The notes under the pieces were generated by a model. The model was not told where the DNA came from, made no database searches, and saw nothing but the letters and a program-made list of their open reading frames with translations. From Hippasteria phrygiana (lineage: Eukaryota > Echinodermata > Asteroidea > Valvatida > Goniasteridae), in NCBI GenBank assembly GCA_037893225.1, contig JAZGUH010000209.1, forward strand, positions 744,001-808,000: DNA of 64,000 nt. The letters run 5' to 3'. Below are positions 22,901 through 33,594 of this stretch, one piece after another (the stretch's first letter is position 1; every line of letters starts with the position of its first letter). A program made the position numbers and the translations under genes.

Positions 22901-25900
22901 AATTGATTTCATTCAACCCTGATTTCAGTAGGATAGCAATAGCTCTTTTGAGGTATTTAAATATTTCAGAAGTACTTCTTTTTCTTTCGCATTTTGATAA
23001 ATTACAGCAAAAGCGAATGTTGTACATGTGAACTATGTTTAATACATGTGGCTCTTCCCAGAACCGTCCTCTTTTTAGAGTTAAACACTTTAACATGGCG
23101 AATCCATAACATTTTCTTAAGTCCGGTTAGACAATCTGATTGTGTGTTACAATGTGTGCCTTGTACAATCATACTTATATCCCAGATTTGAGAAGTATAC
23201 CGTGAATGCTAACAAGAGATATGCCGTCGCTGGGTACGCTACAGTTTACAAATACTACGCCTACCCAGACCTGACGCGGCCAAGAATAAGGTATGTATTG
23301 CAGACGGTATTATCTGATTCTTAGTTTATTTTATAGGGAGACCTTTCAAGGTGCAAACACTTTGAAAGAATTGTGGGAAACATCTCTAAATCTCGTAAAC
23401 ACTACCAAAGCCGTGCAGCCAATATTTTGGATTTAAAAACCAGTTTTGCTCTGAGAGTTTTTGAATTTTTACTCGGGATACGTCACATAGTGCTAAGTAT
23501 AATCCACCTTGTATTTGTTGTCTAAATTTGAATGGCACTTTATTGTGATGTTAACCCCTTGAGTACGGTTATCGTAGTGAGGTGCCGGGGCAGCCTATGC
23601 AGCCAAGCGAAACAGCCACAATGTGCTTGTGGAGTCAAGCGTAACATACACATTAATCCAACAATGGATTGAAACTGAACAAATAGTGGCAAATGGCGTC
23701 ATCCGATCTGGTGCCATTAGGTTTTTTTGCGCCATTTGGCGTCATCCGTACGCAAGGGGTTAAAGGTAGTGTACACAATTGGTAATCCTCCAATTTTTCT
23801 TTTTAATGAATTATTACGAAATACCTTACTAGACTGTAAGTTAATAGTAGTCTAAATCATCCTGTGAAATGATGGCACCAGGTGTGCTGTCTTTGTCAAG
23901 AAAAGTGGAAATTTATATCGTTGGAAAACTGCCCTGTAGCCTTTAGTCAAGGCGCGCGTGGCTACCCAGACGAGAGTGTCACGCCCCGGACATGCTGGCA
24001 TTCGGGGCACGTCATGCGTCCAAGTAGCCACGCGTGCCTTGACTAAAGACTATCATCCGCCTGACGGTTGAAAACAAGTTCCATTTTTTTCTCGGTTTTT
24101 TTGCCATCCAACAACGCAAAACTTTGAACAGGTCAGTGGAACGATATTTCCTATAAAATACTAACCCCCAAATCCGCTCATTTCTGAAAATTGCAACAAT
24201 GACCAATCATGTACACTACCTTTAAAGTACTAACCTCTTAATTTTTCTGATTGCCTGATTAAGCATTGCTGAAGTGCATCTTGTCAAGTTCCAGTTAGTG
24301 CGCCGAAAGAGTTGATCAAATTATAGGACCTTAATACTGACAAATGCAGAAATAATCCACAAGTAGAACCTGTGTTGTATCTTTCGCGGTTCCTTCATTT
24401 CAGATAAATTAACTCAAAACCGCTTTAACCAGTTCGCGCCGGGATTATTTTTGCCGAAAATTTATATTTTCCAAAAAGGCAAAATATAGCAGCCAACTTC
24501 TGATATACAGCCAAACGCCACAAATACTGATTTGCAGGAGTCATTTCAACAGTATTTGTACAATATTTCTTGCTAAAACCTCATATATTTCAATACACCG
24601 GGTGCGCCCACCGGAGCGTAAATTGTAGAACAACAGGCCGTGCAGAGCGGCCAAATTCAAGTTCAACACACGGTCCGCCTCCACAGACTTTTTGGACTTT
24701 GTGTGCGTGTACAAAACAAATGAGGGATTAGCGTGTTGAGACATCACCCGGAGGTGAGTCGAGGCAAGCTTGATGTTTTAACCCATCAGCCGTGCCCGTG
24801 TATAAAAACGGCCAGATCGTGTTAACACGTCCTCCGACGCGAACTAGTTAAAAAGACTTTGTGCCAACTATTATTGCTGTTGTTAAAATTGTTCACGTGT
24901 TGTCTTGGACCTCATAGATGTAATGATGCGAATGAAGTGCCTATTCAAGTTAACCAGTCAAGCGTGCTGCATGTGCACGCACACATGTCTTAATTAACCC
25001 TAACCCTGCCAGACGCAGCACAGTGCACATGTGCTGACAGCTCCACTTTGCTGGACTCTCCACACAAGTCAATGTGACAAAGTATGCAATCTGATGCGTC
25101 TGGCAGGGTTTCTAGCAAAAATGCCCTGGAGGGTTAGGGTTAACCTGCTCTATTGGTATTATGTATTATGACCACTCCAAGGCCGTCCGCACCTGTGGTG
25201 GTTTTGTTTACATTTCATCGGGTCACATAGGGGAAAATGGTCTAGCATTGTTGCTGCTGTTTAATGCCTTGGGAAATACCATATGTTACAGCTTTTTTTC
25301 GTGCTGGTTTTTTTTCTTTTTCAGTCAGGTGCTCGTATTACCACCCTTCAAAAGACAGGGCCATGGAGTCCAGTTACTAGAGACAATGTACGCACATTTC
25401 AGGAACGATCCGAAAGTCCTGGACATGACAGGTAAATACAAGAACCTCACAGAAAGTGGCCGAAAGTTATTATTTTAAATTTTTCTTTAAATAGCGGTTT
25501 GATCAAATTTCTTTAAAAATACATTTTTCAAAGTGAACAAAGAAAACTTGCAGGAGTGGGATTCGAACCCGCGACCTCCGGAATACTGTACCAGCGCTCT
25601 ACCAACTGAGCTATCTTGTCGGTGTCTTTGTTCGGAGGTGCTATTCAGAAGTCATAAACCCATAATGCCGTATAGCCAGGGATCATGCCGGATTTTATGA
25701 TACAACCTGGGAAGTGACATTGAGGTGATCACTCAATGAGGATACGACTTTTTAATTTATAACAAAGATACTGACAATTTGGGAGACCGCCAACATAGGG
25801 CAAGATAGCTCAGTTGGTAGAGCGCCGGTACGGTAACCCGGAGGTCGCAGGTTCGAAATCCCGCTCCTGCCAGTTTTATTTGTTGACTTTGAAAAATTTA

Positions 25901-28900
25901 TTCAAATTTACCTAATCAGTTTCCCTTGTGGTTTCTTTAACCCTAACTCCCCCCATCATTTTTCCTCCAAGTAACCTGAATCCTCCAACATCCTCTGATT
26001 TCAAAGTGTTAAAGCTGCATGTAACCTGAATTCTCCAAAATCCTCTTATGGGGACCATTGCATGAATCCTCCAAAATCCTCTGGGGTTTTCGTAAACACC
26101 CTAGTAACCTCAATCACCCGAAATCAACCAGCATCACATTGGGCCTGATGACCTGGATCCTCCATTTTCCTCCAGGGGCAAATGATGTGCATCAGTTATA
26201 TTTGAAGAGTGTGCAGTTTTAAAGCAAAATTCTGACGATATGTTGAAAGAATGATGACGGTAATGCCATGTAATGAGTTAAAACAACCTGTTCCAGAGGT
26301 GAGATTGGCCAAAAATGAAAAATCCACGAAAAATCCACGAGGACCCCCAGATCAACGTCTACAGTTTGTATTTGCCTAAAGGCACCCCTTTAAAATATCC
26401 GTTTTTATTGGTTTGTATCCATTTTACAGGTAAAAACACCTTTAGGACAACACCTCAGGAATTCCAGATTGCAAAAGAAATTCTTTAAAAATGTTAAAAT
26501 ACCGACAAGAAAATCCTGAAATTGGAAAAAAATCCTGACAAATCTCACCCCTGCTGATACACCTTTGATCACTTTGTTCATGTCCACCATGCAAACCTTC
26601 AAATCCCATTTAAATTTGCATTAATTTGTTCATATATATATATATATATATTTCAGTTGAGGAACCCTCAGAAGACTTTACAAGGCTGAGAGATTTTGTG
26701 GACTGCAGGAATTGCGTGAAACTTCCGGCGTTTAAACCAGCCAGCTTGGCCGAGGGCTTCTCAGAAAACATGGCAAAACAGGCTCAGGAAAAACTGAAGC
26801 TGTGCAAGGTGTGTGGCAAGCCTTAGGGTACTTGTCAGAAATGATCGCAAGCTGTCAAGTATTCCTACTCTTTCCTTAATGATTTATCTTGCTCCTACTT
26901 TTCCTACTTTTTTGTTGTTGCACAACTCCGAAAAAAGAAATCTCATTGGATTTGTTTACGCGCTGATATGTTATTGTTACACACTGTCATAAGGCCTTTT
27001 CACACTAGACAAAATCTCGGGGGGTGGCCCCGGGGCGACGCGGAGGTAAGAATGTGCGACGTTTCACACTAGCCATTTTCGCGCCGGGGCGAACTCACCC
27101 CTGCTCCAGGCCAGGGGTGAGATTTTTCAACCCGTGGCGAAGATGGCTAGTGCGGGGTTTCGTACAACCCGAGTTGAGAAACAGGTGGTCCCGACGTAAT
27201 TTACAAAAGAAGACCAAAGGTCATGTCAACGTACGCGCTATTGTTAATTGTACAGCTTGGCCGAAAGCACAGCGCACGGCGGGTAATTTGTATAGTCGTA
27301 CAGTTGAATAAGCATGGAGAAGACAATAGTGAAGAAAATAAAGCGGGGTTGGCTGAGCTAGGTTTGCGCGAAACGAGTGTGAAACGACCCGGGGTTGAAC
27401 TCGGGGTTGAAAACGCCGGGGCTCTAGTGTGAAAAGGCCTATATAAGAATCAAACAATGAAGGGCTTGGGTGCAGTGCTACTGCAACTTTACTTTCAAGA
27501 GCTTAGTTGAGGATGGAGCATGTGTTGTGGACTTGGGCGAGTGTCAATGAAAACTACTCCTGAAAGCCCACAAAAGTCCTACTTTTATCCCGATTTTTCC
27601 ATTATAAAGTAATCAAATCTTCAATGCAGGAAAAGGATTGCATAGGCTTTTGATTCCTGGGATGGATTTTAAGTTGCCAAGGGCAACTCATCATTTGGCA
27701 ACCAGCCAGATATCATTAAACCTGGTGATGGTTTTGGAATTTGTATTTCCTCCTTGTTGCAGAGGCAAGCCCGGCGGGTTTACGAGATCTTGAGACTGCG
27801 AGTGACGGATGCCAGAGACCCTGCTGAACTGAGAGCTTACAGACTGGACATCAAAAAGAGACTGAATATCCCATTCCAGGTAGGTGAATTCTTCTTTAAG
27901 CTGTTGCTAAATAACTCTAACAGCAATAACTCTAACCTTCCAAGATCCCTTAACCCCTTGCCACCGGTTGACACAAATATGTGCAGGTTGACATCTATAT
28001 GTGCCAATTTCTGCATTTTCAATCCATTATTTGTACGTTATGCTTGGCTGCACAATTCTCTTGTTTCCGTTTCGCTTGGCAGCATAACCCGGCCCCAGCG
28101 CTCCCATGAAATACCCTTTATTACCGGGTTCAAGGGGTTAACATTCGAGAGATTTTGTTAGTCTGGTTCCCTGACCTGAAGATTCCCCGACGTCTATATC
28201 TTAGGTCAGGTAGCTACCACGGTTTAAAATAGATCATGACGTGCAGTGTTAGTCCGAGTGACGTCAGTGGCATCATTCAAATTTAATATTCTTGCAAAAT
28301 CCTGCAAGAGTGTGGCATTTATTTGTTAGTTTTTATATATAATTGAGAATTCAAATTCCAGGATCTGTAACTGGACTGACAGACATTTTTTTATTGCGAA
28401 CATCAACGTTAACAGCCGAATGTTAGCGAAAACAAGTTCGGAAAACTTCGGATATTTTTCGAAAACTGGCAGAATTCTGCCAGTTTTAGTCACGTCAGGA
28501 TATTTTGGTCTGGGAACCAAAGATTTTGTAGTATTGATGAAAGTACAAGAGAGTACGCCTCTGATTGACTTCAGAAGCCGTGAACAAAACTCATGAGGGA
28601 TGTGGCAAGCGATGTTTTTGCTGCCGATTATGTCGCAGCCAGAAGGTTTTTTTTTGTTTCTGTCCAAGAATCTTTATGCATTTCTCATCGTTTCCAAACT
28701 ATTTATAGCATTATCCTTCAAATAATTTTACCGAGTAGAAACACTTTTGTTCAGAGAATGTCCAACAGTAATTTCACCATCTACTTCATCTAGTTGAGAC
28801 ATTTGGCAGGCGCGTTTCAAACGGAGGGGTATTGAGAAGCTTCGCAGGGTTTCATGGGTCCTTGTTTTTTTTTGTCTCGTCACATGCAGAAGCAAAAGTC

Positions 28901-29057
28901 GGATCACGAGAAGATGTGCAAGACGCTGAAACCAGAGGAACTAGCAGCAACGATGCAGGGTACCAGCTTGCAGGAGCGCCAGGAAACACTGGAGAACTGG
29001 TATCAGGAACTGATGACGGACTACCGCAGGGTGCTAGACAGACTAGCCACAGAATGA
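13942..29057 (+). CDS. HAT1: Histone acetyltransferase type B catalytic subunit (ten exons, 407 aa)
   Basis: Coding exons: 13942-13948, 16603-16674, 18070-18145, 19131-19254, 22105-22400, 23186-23290, 25325-25431, 26657-26808, 27763-27879, 28890-29057 (stop TGA). All introns are GT-AG and phases agree throughout. The start ATGGCGG|gtaagt splices to give MADLNLMKNVLEEY, equal in length to the vertebrate N-terminus. HAT1 acetylates Lys5 and Lys12 of new histone H4 with an RBBP4/7 partner before nucleosome assembly. Visible blocks: FRPEFTHQLFG (about 40-50), FGYKGL (about 56), EYHERLQTFLWWYIDG (about 160-175), GNAT fold strand VLVLPPF and acetyl-CoA loop KRQGHG (236-241), the glutamate region VLDMTVEEPS (E264/E265, at the place of human E276/D277), and a C-terminal helical domain with RRVYEILRLRVTD. 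The usual length is about 419. Odd point: K236 replaces the Q/R that normally starts the QxxGxG loop. Codon identity outside these blocks was judged by eye from memory of the family. Confidence 0.95.
14147..14299. repeat. Foldback element, copy 1 (HAT1 intron 1)
   Basis: Inverted arms: CACCGCCTGG...GACGTCACAATGGTTAC on the left, GTAACCATTGTGACGTCTC...CCAGGCGG on the right, with an inner pair TGGGAAGGAAA / TTTCTTTCCCA around a short loop. A diverged second copy lies 0.6 kb downstream. Confidence 0.7.
14730..14764. repeat. Poly-C tract
   Basis: About 34 consecutive pyrimidines, almost all C, with a single T-interruption near the middle. It lies in HAT1 intron 1 and explains the proline/glycine-rich ORFs on both strands there, which are not genes. 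Confidence 0.9.
14914..15090. repeat. Foldback element, copy 2 (HAT1 intron 1)
   Basis: Diverged relative of 14147-14299: GAGATGTCACAATACAGTGG on the left, CCATTGTGACGTCTCAACC on the right, outer ends TTATCGCAAATAC / GTATTTGCAATAA. The stretch before it (14805-14910) is a decayed run of the word CGGTCGAGTTGTC. Confidence 0.65.
15153..16526. mobile_element. Non-autonomous DNA element, CAGGCCT ends (HAT1 intron 1)
   Basis: Left end CAGGCCTTGCGCTAAC, right end TTTCGAGGCCTG. Subterminal CTAGCCCACTGGGCTAG on the left matches the CTAGCCCACCGGGC and GCCGGGCTAG motifs on the right. ACTTT is repeated directly outside both ends (15148-15152, 16527-16531). Size 1374 bp. No transposase ORF. The ends are hAT-like, but the duplication looks like 5 bp, so the superfamily is open. 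Confidence 0.6.
17046..17640. mobile_element. MITE with TTTAACCAGTTCGCG ends, copy 1 (HAT1 intron 2)
   Basis: Left TTTAACCAGTTCGCGTCGG, right CCGCGAACTGGTTAAA. The copy at 24424-24852 is in the opposite orientation and shares the interior GGCAAGCTTGATG-like, GCGTGTTGAGAC and GTGTATAAAAAC words. Size differs (595 against 429 bp) through internal deletion. TTTAACC and GGTTAAA suggest a TTAA target. Confidence 0.7.
18898..19080. mobile_element. TTAACCCTGACC-bounded element (HAT1 intron 3)
   Basis: Starts TTAACCCTGACCC and ends GGGGTTAGGGTT, 183 bp. The interior contains CAATGCAGCAAGGTTGCACC and CTGTTGCATTGAACAGCATG, the AATGCAAC-type words also seen at 34537-34795. It ends 50 bp before HAT1 exon 4. 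Confidence 0.55.
19514..20675. mobile_element. DNA element with AGGCC-A10 ends (HAT1 intron 4)
   Basis: Left TAAGGCCAAAAAAAAAATTG followed by TTTGGTTGTCCTC, right GAGGACAACCAAACAAT followed by T11 and GGCCTAAGG. TIR about 35 bp, total about 1.16 kb. It carries the dispersed repeat related to 5346-5490 at about 19795-19940. No transposase. It has the same end architecture as 41129-41413. Confidence 0.65.
21051..21122 (+). repeat. tRNA-like segment of a mobile element, copy 1
   Basis: Intact A box TAGCTCAGTTGG and B box GGTTCGAATCC. The acceptor arm GGCAAGA / TCCTGCC has one A·C mismatch. The anticodon-arm region does not form a normal 5-bp stem with U33, so it is a tRNA-derived promoter rather than a working tRNA. 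It is followed by the body TTTCTTTGTTCACTTTGAAA. Confidence 0.75.
21364..21435 (+). repeat. tRNA-like segment of a mobile element, copy 2
   Basis: Same unit, in tandem with copy 1, separated by about 240 bp of element body. Changes: TAGCTCAGTTAG in the A box, GGTTCAAATCC in the B box and TGCAAG at the 3' end. More decayed than copy 1. Confidence 0.7.
22618..22686. repeat. Pentanucleotide microsatellite GGTTC / AGTTC (HAT1 intron 5)
   Basis: About seven GGTTC units followed by about six AGTTC units, then a variant end. A simple repeat with an internal switch of variant. Confidence 0.9.
23551..23763. mobile_element. TTAACCCCTTG MITE, copy 1 (HAT1 intron 6)
   Basis: TTAACCCCTTGAGTACGG to CGTACGCAAGGGGTTAA, with TTAA at both ends as in piggyBac-type elements. 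The interior contains CAGCCAAGCG and AATCCAACAATGGATTGAAA, shared with 32449-32626 and 39227-39423. Its right TTAA is also the left TTAA of the next element. Confidence 0.75.
23760..24225. mobile_element. TTAAAGGTAGTGTAC MITE, copy 1 (HAT1 intron 6)
   Basis: Left TTAAAGGTAGTGTACAC, right GTACACTACCTTTAA. It contains an inner inverted pair AGTCAAGGCGCGCGTGGCTAC / GTAGCCACGCGTGCCTTGACT split by a short loop (about 23945-24046). TTAA on both sides. It abuts the preceding element at a shared TTAA. Confidence 0.7.
24424..24852. mobile_element. MITE with TTTAACCAGTTCGCG ends, copy 2 (HAT1 intron 6)
   Basis: Inverted relative to 17046-17640: left TTTAACCAGTTCGCGCCGG, right CGCGAACTAGTTAAA. Shares GAGTCGAGGCAAGCTTGATG and GTGTATAAAAACGG. 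Confidence 0.7.
24994..25143. mobile_element. TTAACCCTAACCC-bounded element, short copy (HAT1 intron 6)
   Basis: TTAACCCTAACCCTGCCAG to GGAGGGTTAGGGTTAA, 150 bp, with an inner inverted pair CTGCCAGACGCA / TGCGTCTGGCAG. It is the most complete example of telomere-like ends with full TTAA on both sides. Confidence 0.65.
25527..25900. mobile_element. Element with inverted tRNA-like ends (HAT1 intron 7)
   Basis: A minus-strand tRNA-like segment (25549-25620) on the left and a plus-strand one (25799-25871) on the right flank a body of about 180 bp. The outer sequences TTTTCAAAGTGAACAAAG and its inverted form TTGACTTTGAAAA extend the inverted repeat. Both copies keep A-box and B-box sequences. The arrangement places the tRNA-like sequence inside the terminal inverted repeat. 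Confidence 0.65.
25937..26200. mobile_element. TTAACCCTAACTCC half-element (HAT1 intron 7)
   Basis: Starts TTTAACCCTAACTCCCCCC and repeats the words CTGAATCCTCCAAAATCCTC. Homologous to the left part of 48909-49530, including ATTGGGCCTGATGACCT. The right end with GGTTAGGG is missing. Confidence 0.5.
26295..26552. mobile_element. MITE with AGGTGAGATTGGCC ends, copy 1 (HAT1 intron 7)
   Basis: AGAGGTGAGATTGGCCAAAA to CCTGACAAATCTCACCCCT. The copy at 60033-60308 matches along its length (GCCTAAAGGCACCCC, CCTCAGGAATTCCAGATTGC). The terminal inverted part is short and imperfect. Confidence 0.65.
26990..27442. mobile_element. MITE with TAAGGCCTTTTCACACTAG ends (HAT1 intron 8)
   Basis: Left TAAGGCCTTTTCACACTAGA, right TCTAGTGTGAAAAGGCCTATA. 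GC-rich interior (GCCCCGGGGCGACGCGG, CGCCGGGGC). The ORFs inside follow from the composition and have no known relatives. Confidence 0.75.
27950..28141. mobile_element. TTAACCCCTTG MITE, copy 2 (HAT1 intron 9)
   Basis: TTAACCCCTTGCCACCGG to ACCGGGTTCAAGGGGTTAA, TTAA at both ends, 70 bp after the exon 9 donor. The interior has TTTCAATCCATTATTTG and GCTTGGCTGCACAA. Confidence 0.7.
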
Positions 29058-31104
29058 TAGACATTATGGTGTGAGGGAACATAATAATTACAGGGACCAG
29101 AAGCTGGTACAGATATGAATTGCCCCCGTTTGCATAAACTCTGTAATAATTTCCTATGGAAGTTAAATACTTTTTTCATTCTCTCAAACGGGTTTGAGTC
29201 GTGGAGGATTTTGTCTTTTTTTTTTTTTGAATGCACACGTTTTGGAAAGGTTGTTGAGAATAACACAGTGTATATGTGTAGCATAAAAAACTAATTTCCA
29301 CATGCCAGCAGAATTCCTCTTTGTGCACATTATGCAGTGTTACTTGCCATCACTCCCTGTAGTCGAAATGAGGGACTGGGTGCAAGTCTATGAAGTTTGG
29401 CTGGCTTGAACTGTTAACAGTATAATAATGAGTGCAATGGTATAAAGAATACCGCATTCTTTCCATATGCCGATTTCCCTTCTCAGTCCCGCAACAAAAA
29501 GTTGTCCATATCCGAATCAGCTAAAGCTTCAATGGTTGGTCTTGCAAATTCGTTTCTTTGTGTTAGCAGCAGCCGATTTCACGAAACATTGCGCAACATC
29601 TGAAACATTTTTAAAATTGATTATGGCATAACTTACGTTGTTCGCACAAAACACCTAAATGATGACTAAGGCAGCTGAGCATCAGCATAGAGCCGTTAGT
29701 TCATATCATTTATTAAATTCACTAGATTATTTCAGCCATTTTTTTTTCGGAGCAAAGTTTCAAAATGCCACCCTACAGTTCAATTTTACGACTGTTCCAG
29801 GTATTTTTTATTGTAAAAGCGGCATTCAGCCTCATCCGCGATGTATAAAACATTGCGCAGCATCAGTAAACTCAGTATCTCATCTGTCATTTAGTGAGAA
29901 GAATAATTCAACGATCCCACCCATCAGAAGACGGAGATTTATTCATGTTTTGCATGGATCCCCGACATTACATTGTACTTCAAATGGTTTTAAGGGGTAC
30001 AAGTGGTTGGGCAATTGAGACTGATAAATGCGTCAGACATTTTTTAGCTCGCACATCCTTATTGAATTCCCATTGGCAACCAAGATGTTAATTCAGCTCT
30101 TGTGATTGTGCAACAAGCTGCCTATTAGCCTTTGAGATGGTGGACCCAATAGGCGGGCGCTAGCTGATTTGGCTGTGCCATACAAAGGCCAATTCCATTA
30201 TAAATATCCCTACTTCAAAAATCTATGTCTGAGGTGACAAGTAGAATGTTTATTTTGAAATTAGTACAATAAATAATGTATTTGTTGGCAAGTTGTCCAG
30301 ACACGTTTAATATTTTGCCTATATTATTTGCCCATTAGTCTAGAGACCAATACATGTATTTTTAATTTTCAATAAAATTTAATGTAGTCCGTAAAACAGC
30401 ATACATTGGTCACTTGAGTTGTGTTTTTTTTTACTGTTGTATGCAATGTCTGAAACTGCGGCATTCAAAAATGTTAAGTCCCAAAGGTGCAGTTTGATCC
30501 ATTGATATATGCCTGCACTTATTCAAAATATTTAATGATGTGAGTATTTTGTCGAGACTACTGTATCTCAAACAGATCCCCACCAGCAGATATTAAAGTT
30601 AGGTATGGTTTTCAAGATAAAAGAATGGCGTGGATTAATGCATCATTTTGGACTACAGTTGAAACAAAGGGGTCAGTATTAAACCAAATAATAAAGGTAG
30701 AACTCACAGAAATTAAAGATATACTAATCTTCAACAAATTAGATTTGTTTGTTCCTTCTCAGTACTTTTTGCATATTTTATTTTAACAAAAAAGGTTTAT
30801 TCTTGTGAATCTAATGCACACAAAGATACGCCCGACATTTTTGGGCCACAAATAATTTGACATTTGTAACAATTATTTGATAACTAAACGTGGGCGAGTT
30901 TTTTCATTACATGTCTCATGAGTCTCATTAAAACAAATAACTTTTGTATAACTAGAAAAATAGCAATTTAAAAAAAAAACATTTTTCAGAGTGAAACTTG
31001 ATTGCCATTTCATGCTATACCGACACGGGAGCTGCTTTTCCTCCAAATGGTATTTGACAATAAATTCTGGCAAGAATAACTCGTTATCCTAATAAACATT
31101 GTAG
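29058..31104 (+). other. HAT1 3' untranslated region and intergenic DNA
   Basis: AT-rich, no further coding exon. AATAAA signals occur at about 30269 and 30371 and are the best candidates for HAT1 polyadenylation. No repeat pair recognised. Confidence 0.5.
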
Positions 31105-31231
31105 TTAACCCCTTGCCACCGGGCATTACATAGGGCACCAGGCCAGGTTGTGCAGCCAAGCATAACGTACACAATACCCCACTAATGAATTGAAAATGCA
31201 GAGATTGGCGTGTACTGGTGGCAAGGGGTTA
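31105..31231. mobile_element. TTAACCCCTTG MITE, copy 3
   Basis: TTAACCCCTTGCCACCGGGC to GGTGGCAAGGGGTTA, 127 bp, a short member retaining CAGCCAAGCATAACGTAC. Confidence 0.7.
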
Positions 31232-32448
31232 TGCCAAGTTTCTTTAATTTTCAGACAGCCTGTAAACTGCTGTTTTTCTGATATATGTGACCCGCTCCAG
31301 AAAAAGGTGATATAAGTCGCGCTATGCATTTACTGGCCCTTTCAACGTTGAGAGGGTGAAATTTTCTTCAAAATTCCTTCTTTTTTTTGGTCTTAAAATG
31401 ACATCTTTGGTGCACAACAATGTTGATTTCAGTAAATAAAGTGAAAAAAGTGCATCGTTCCATTTCATTGTATTAGAACTAGCTATTTCAAAGCCTGTTT
31501 TCTCTGTTGTGCAATTTGAACTCCATAGAACGGAAAGGGCTTTGGAGCTCTATCATGTACCAAATGAAAGCTTACATTGCGGGCTTTCCAAACATACATA
31601 AAACTCATTTTTCATATTTTGCGACATAATACCTTTTTCCAGAGTGGGTTATGAAACCAAGCTTTAAAAGTTGCCTAATTTAATCACATTTCTGTGCACC
31701 TTTAGAGTAGATAGCCAGTTTTTTTCACTATGGTCATTACAAAATGTCATACATATATAGACACAATGTGCATCAAATGGTTCCAACAATTAAATGCTTT
31801 TCAAGATGTAAAAACACAACAGTCTGGCTCCGCTCTGTTGGTCTCGCCATAATCTGAACAAGGCCGTGGGCACCAAGACAAGTTCCTACCAATCTCGACA
31901 ACCTGAAAAGAAAGACAGGAAATTGTGAAAATAAACACACGTAAAAGGGCCAGTGGACATAAACGCACTGTTAAATTTTAGATTTCCGAAGAGTGCAGCT
32001 ACGTCGTTGATCAATTAAAAACATGCACATAGCTCTTCTACGTAAAAAGGGTGAACAAAATCTTTGTATAAGTGATCTTTTTGGTTTGTTGGCTTCTGTT
32101 ATATGTATATATTAATAGTTTATTTTAGAAACGTTAATATTGATGAATAAAGATGAAAAAACAAATGTTGGTAGAAATTACGTCCATCTCATTTCTTTCC
32201 CCTTGCTATGTTTCAAGAGCTATAAATGCACTTCTCTTCAATTGGAAAATATAAGTATACTAATGTCAAGAGAACACAAAATGCCACAGGGGTCAAACCT
32301 ACACCAAATTAAAACTTAAGGAGACAAATTCAATGTATATACACATGTACTCCTTTATTAAAATTTTGCAACATAATACCCATTTTTGTTGAGCCGGTTA
32401 CACATACAGATTGTGATTTTATCCAATAATTTAGACTACCTGCAATCA
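31232..32448. other. Intergenic, nothing recognised except a possible minus-strand exon
   Basis: Apart from the candidate exon ending at 31902, I see only AT-rich unique-looking sequence. Confidence 0.35.
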
Positions 32449-32626
32449 CTTTTCCCCCTTGAGCACGGTATTTTACGGGAGACGTTGGGGTGTTTGTGCA
32501 GTCAAGCATGACATACACAATAATCCAACAATGGATTGAAACTGCACAAACAGCGGCCAATGGTGTCATCCAGCCTAGTGGCACTTTTTTTGCCCCATAT
32601 GGCGTCATCCGTACGCAAGGGGTTAA
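32449..32626. mobile_element. TTAACCCCTTG MITE, copy 4
   Basis: The left end has decayed to TTTTCCCCCTTGAGCACGG; right CGTACGCAAGGGGTTAA. The interior is very close to 23551-23763 (AATCCAACAATGGATTGAAA, ATGGCGTCATCC). Confidence 0.7.
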
Positions 32627-33373
32627 CTGACATTGTTGCTGTATTGCCAGTCCTGCAACTTCACTGAGACAATTGCCTCGGTGCCCCTCTTATTTGATAT
32701 TTGATTTACTAATATAAGTGCTTTTTAGCCTAGAAGACATTGCATTGTTCTTCAAGAACAAACTCCCCAGTCCTGTATTAATGCAAAAGTCAGACATGAT
32801 CCTAGGACTGGAATTTCAAAAAAGTTTTCAAAATCTGTCAGTGTATGGGCAAAATTTCGTAGAAAATCGTAATCAGACATTTTGTTCACTAACTTGATTT
32901 GGTTAAATTTTTTCCTTTTTTTGGGAGGGTGGGGTGAGGGTGGAGTTGGGGAGCTATACAGAATGTCGAGTTCGTTATACACCTGCCAACCACCCCCCCC
33001 CCTAGCATTGGTTGCTAATAAAAACAGTGCTTCCTCACAATCCAGGGGCGATACTGCTTACAAACTACACAAACGAACATTACATGAACAAACATACCTT
33101 GAATTACATTTTGCTCCTGTGGCCTGCATCTTTCAGACAGCCATCTGTCATGTACAGGATAAGAGAAAGAGTTATCAATCAAAATATCAATCCAAAGTTG
33201 AAAGTTTGAAACTATTATTTAACCACTTGCATATTTCAAACTTGAAATATGTTAACATTGCAGCATATTTCATAATGCTGCAATAAAAGATTTTGTTCTT
33301 TATACAAGAAGTGCCATACAGTAATTTTTGTTTGGGGGGGGGGGGGGGTGGGGTGAAAGCACCACAGTAAACA

Positions 33374-33594
33374 TGCCCTCAGCTCTCATAATCTTGACTA
33401 TCATGGGTAGCTATACAGCTGAACACATCCACAGACCAAAGTATGAAATATCAGAAGAGGAGAGATAAAGAGGAGGGATGGAACTGACGGATGAAGATAG
33501 GTGGAGGGCAGAGAAGGAAATGAGAGATGGAGAAAGATGTCTGCGTCAGCATTCAGCAGCTTACCTCACGGCATGATCTGTCATCATCGGGCAC
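33374..33594 (-). ncRNA. Box C/D snoRNA-like sequence, type 1 (copy a)
   Basis: Read on the minus strand: a terminal stem GTGCCC (33594-33589), box C ATGATGA (33587-33581), a D'-like CTGA after a conserved GTGAGGTAAGCTG segment, a pyrimidine-rich middle, a C'-like ATGATAG, the putative guide AAGATTATGAGAG, then box D CTGA (33382-33379) and the closing stem GGGCA. About 221 nt, long for a C/D snoRNA. Shares both guide-adjacent segments with the copy at 36611-36813. Placement in the C/D class follows from the terminal stem with C and D boxes. No family name can be assigned by eye. Confidence 0.6.

Noticed and set aside
24994..25143. True telomeric or interstitial telomere tract
   Set aside because: Only one and a half TTAGGG units at each end, inverted with respect to each other and bounded by TTAA; better explained as element ends.
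21051..25871. tRNA genes with intact A and B boxes
   Set aside because: The anticodon stem and loop do not form (no U33 in a 7-nt loop), and copies are embedded in a dispersed element with constant flanks, so they are tRNA-derived repeats.
27024..27457. Several overlapping ORFs of 69-95 residues
   Set aside because: All lie within the GC-rich MITE at 26990-27442; no domain.
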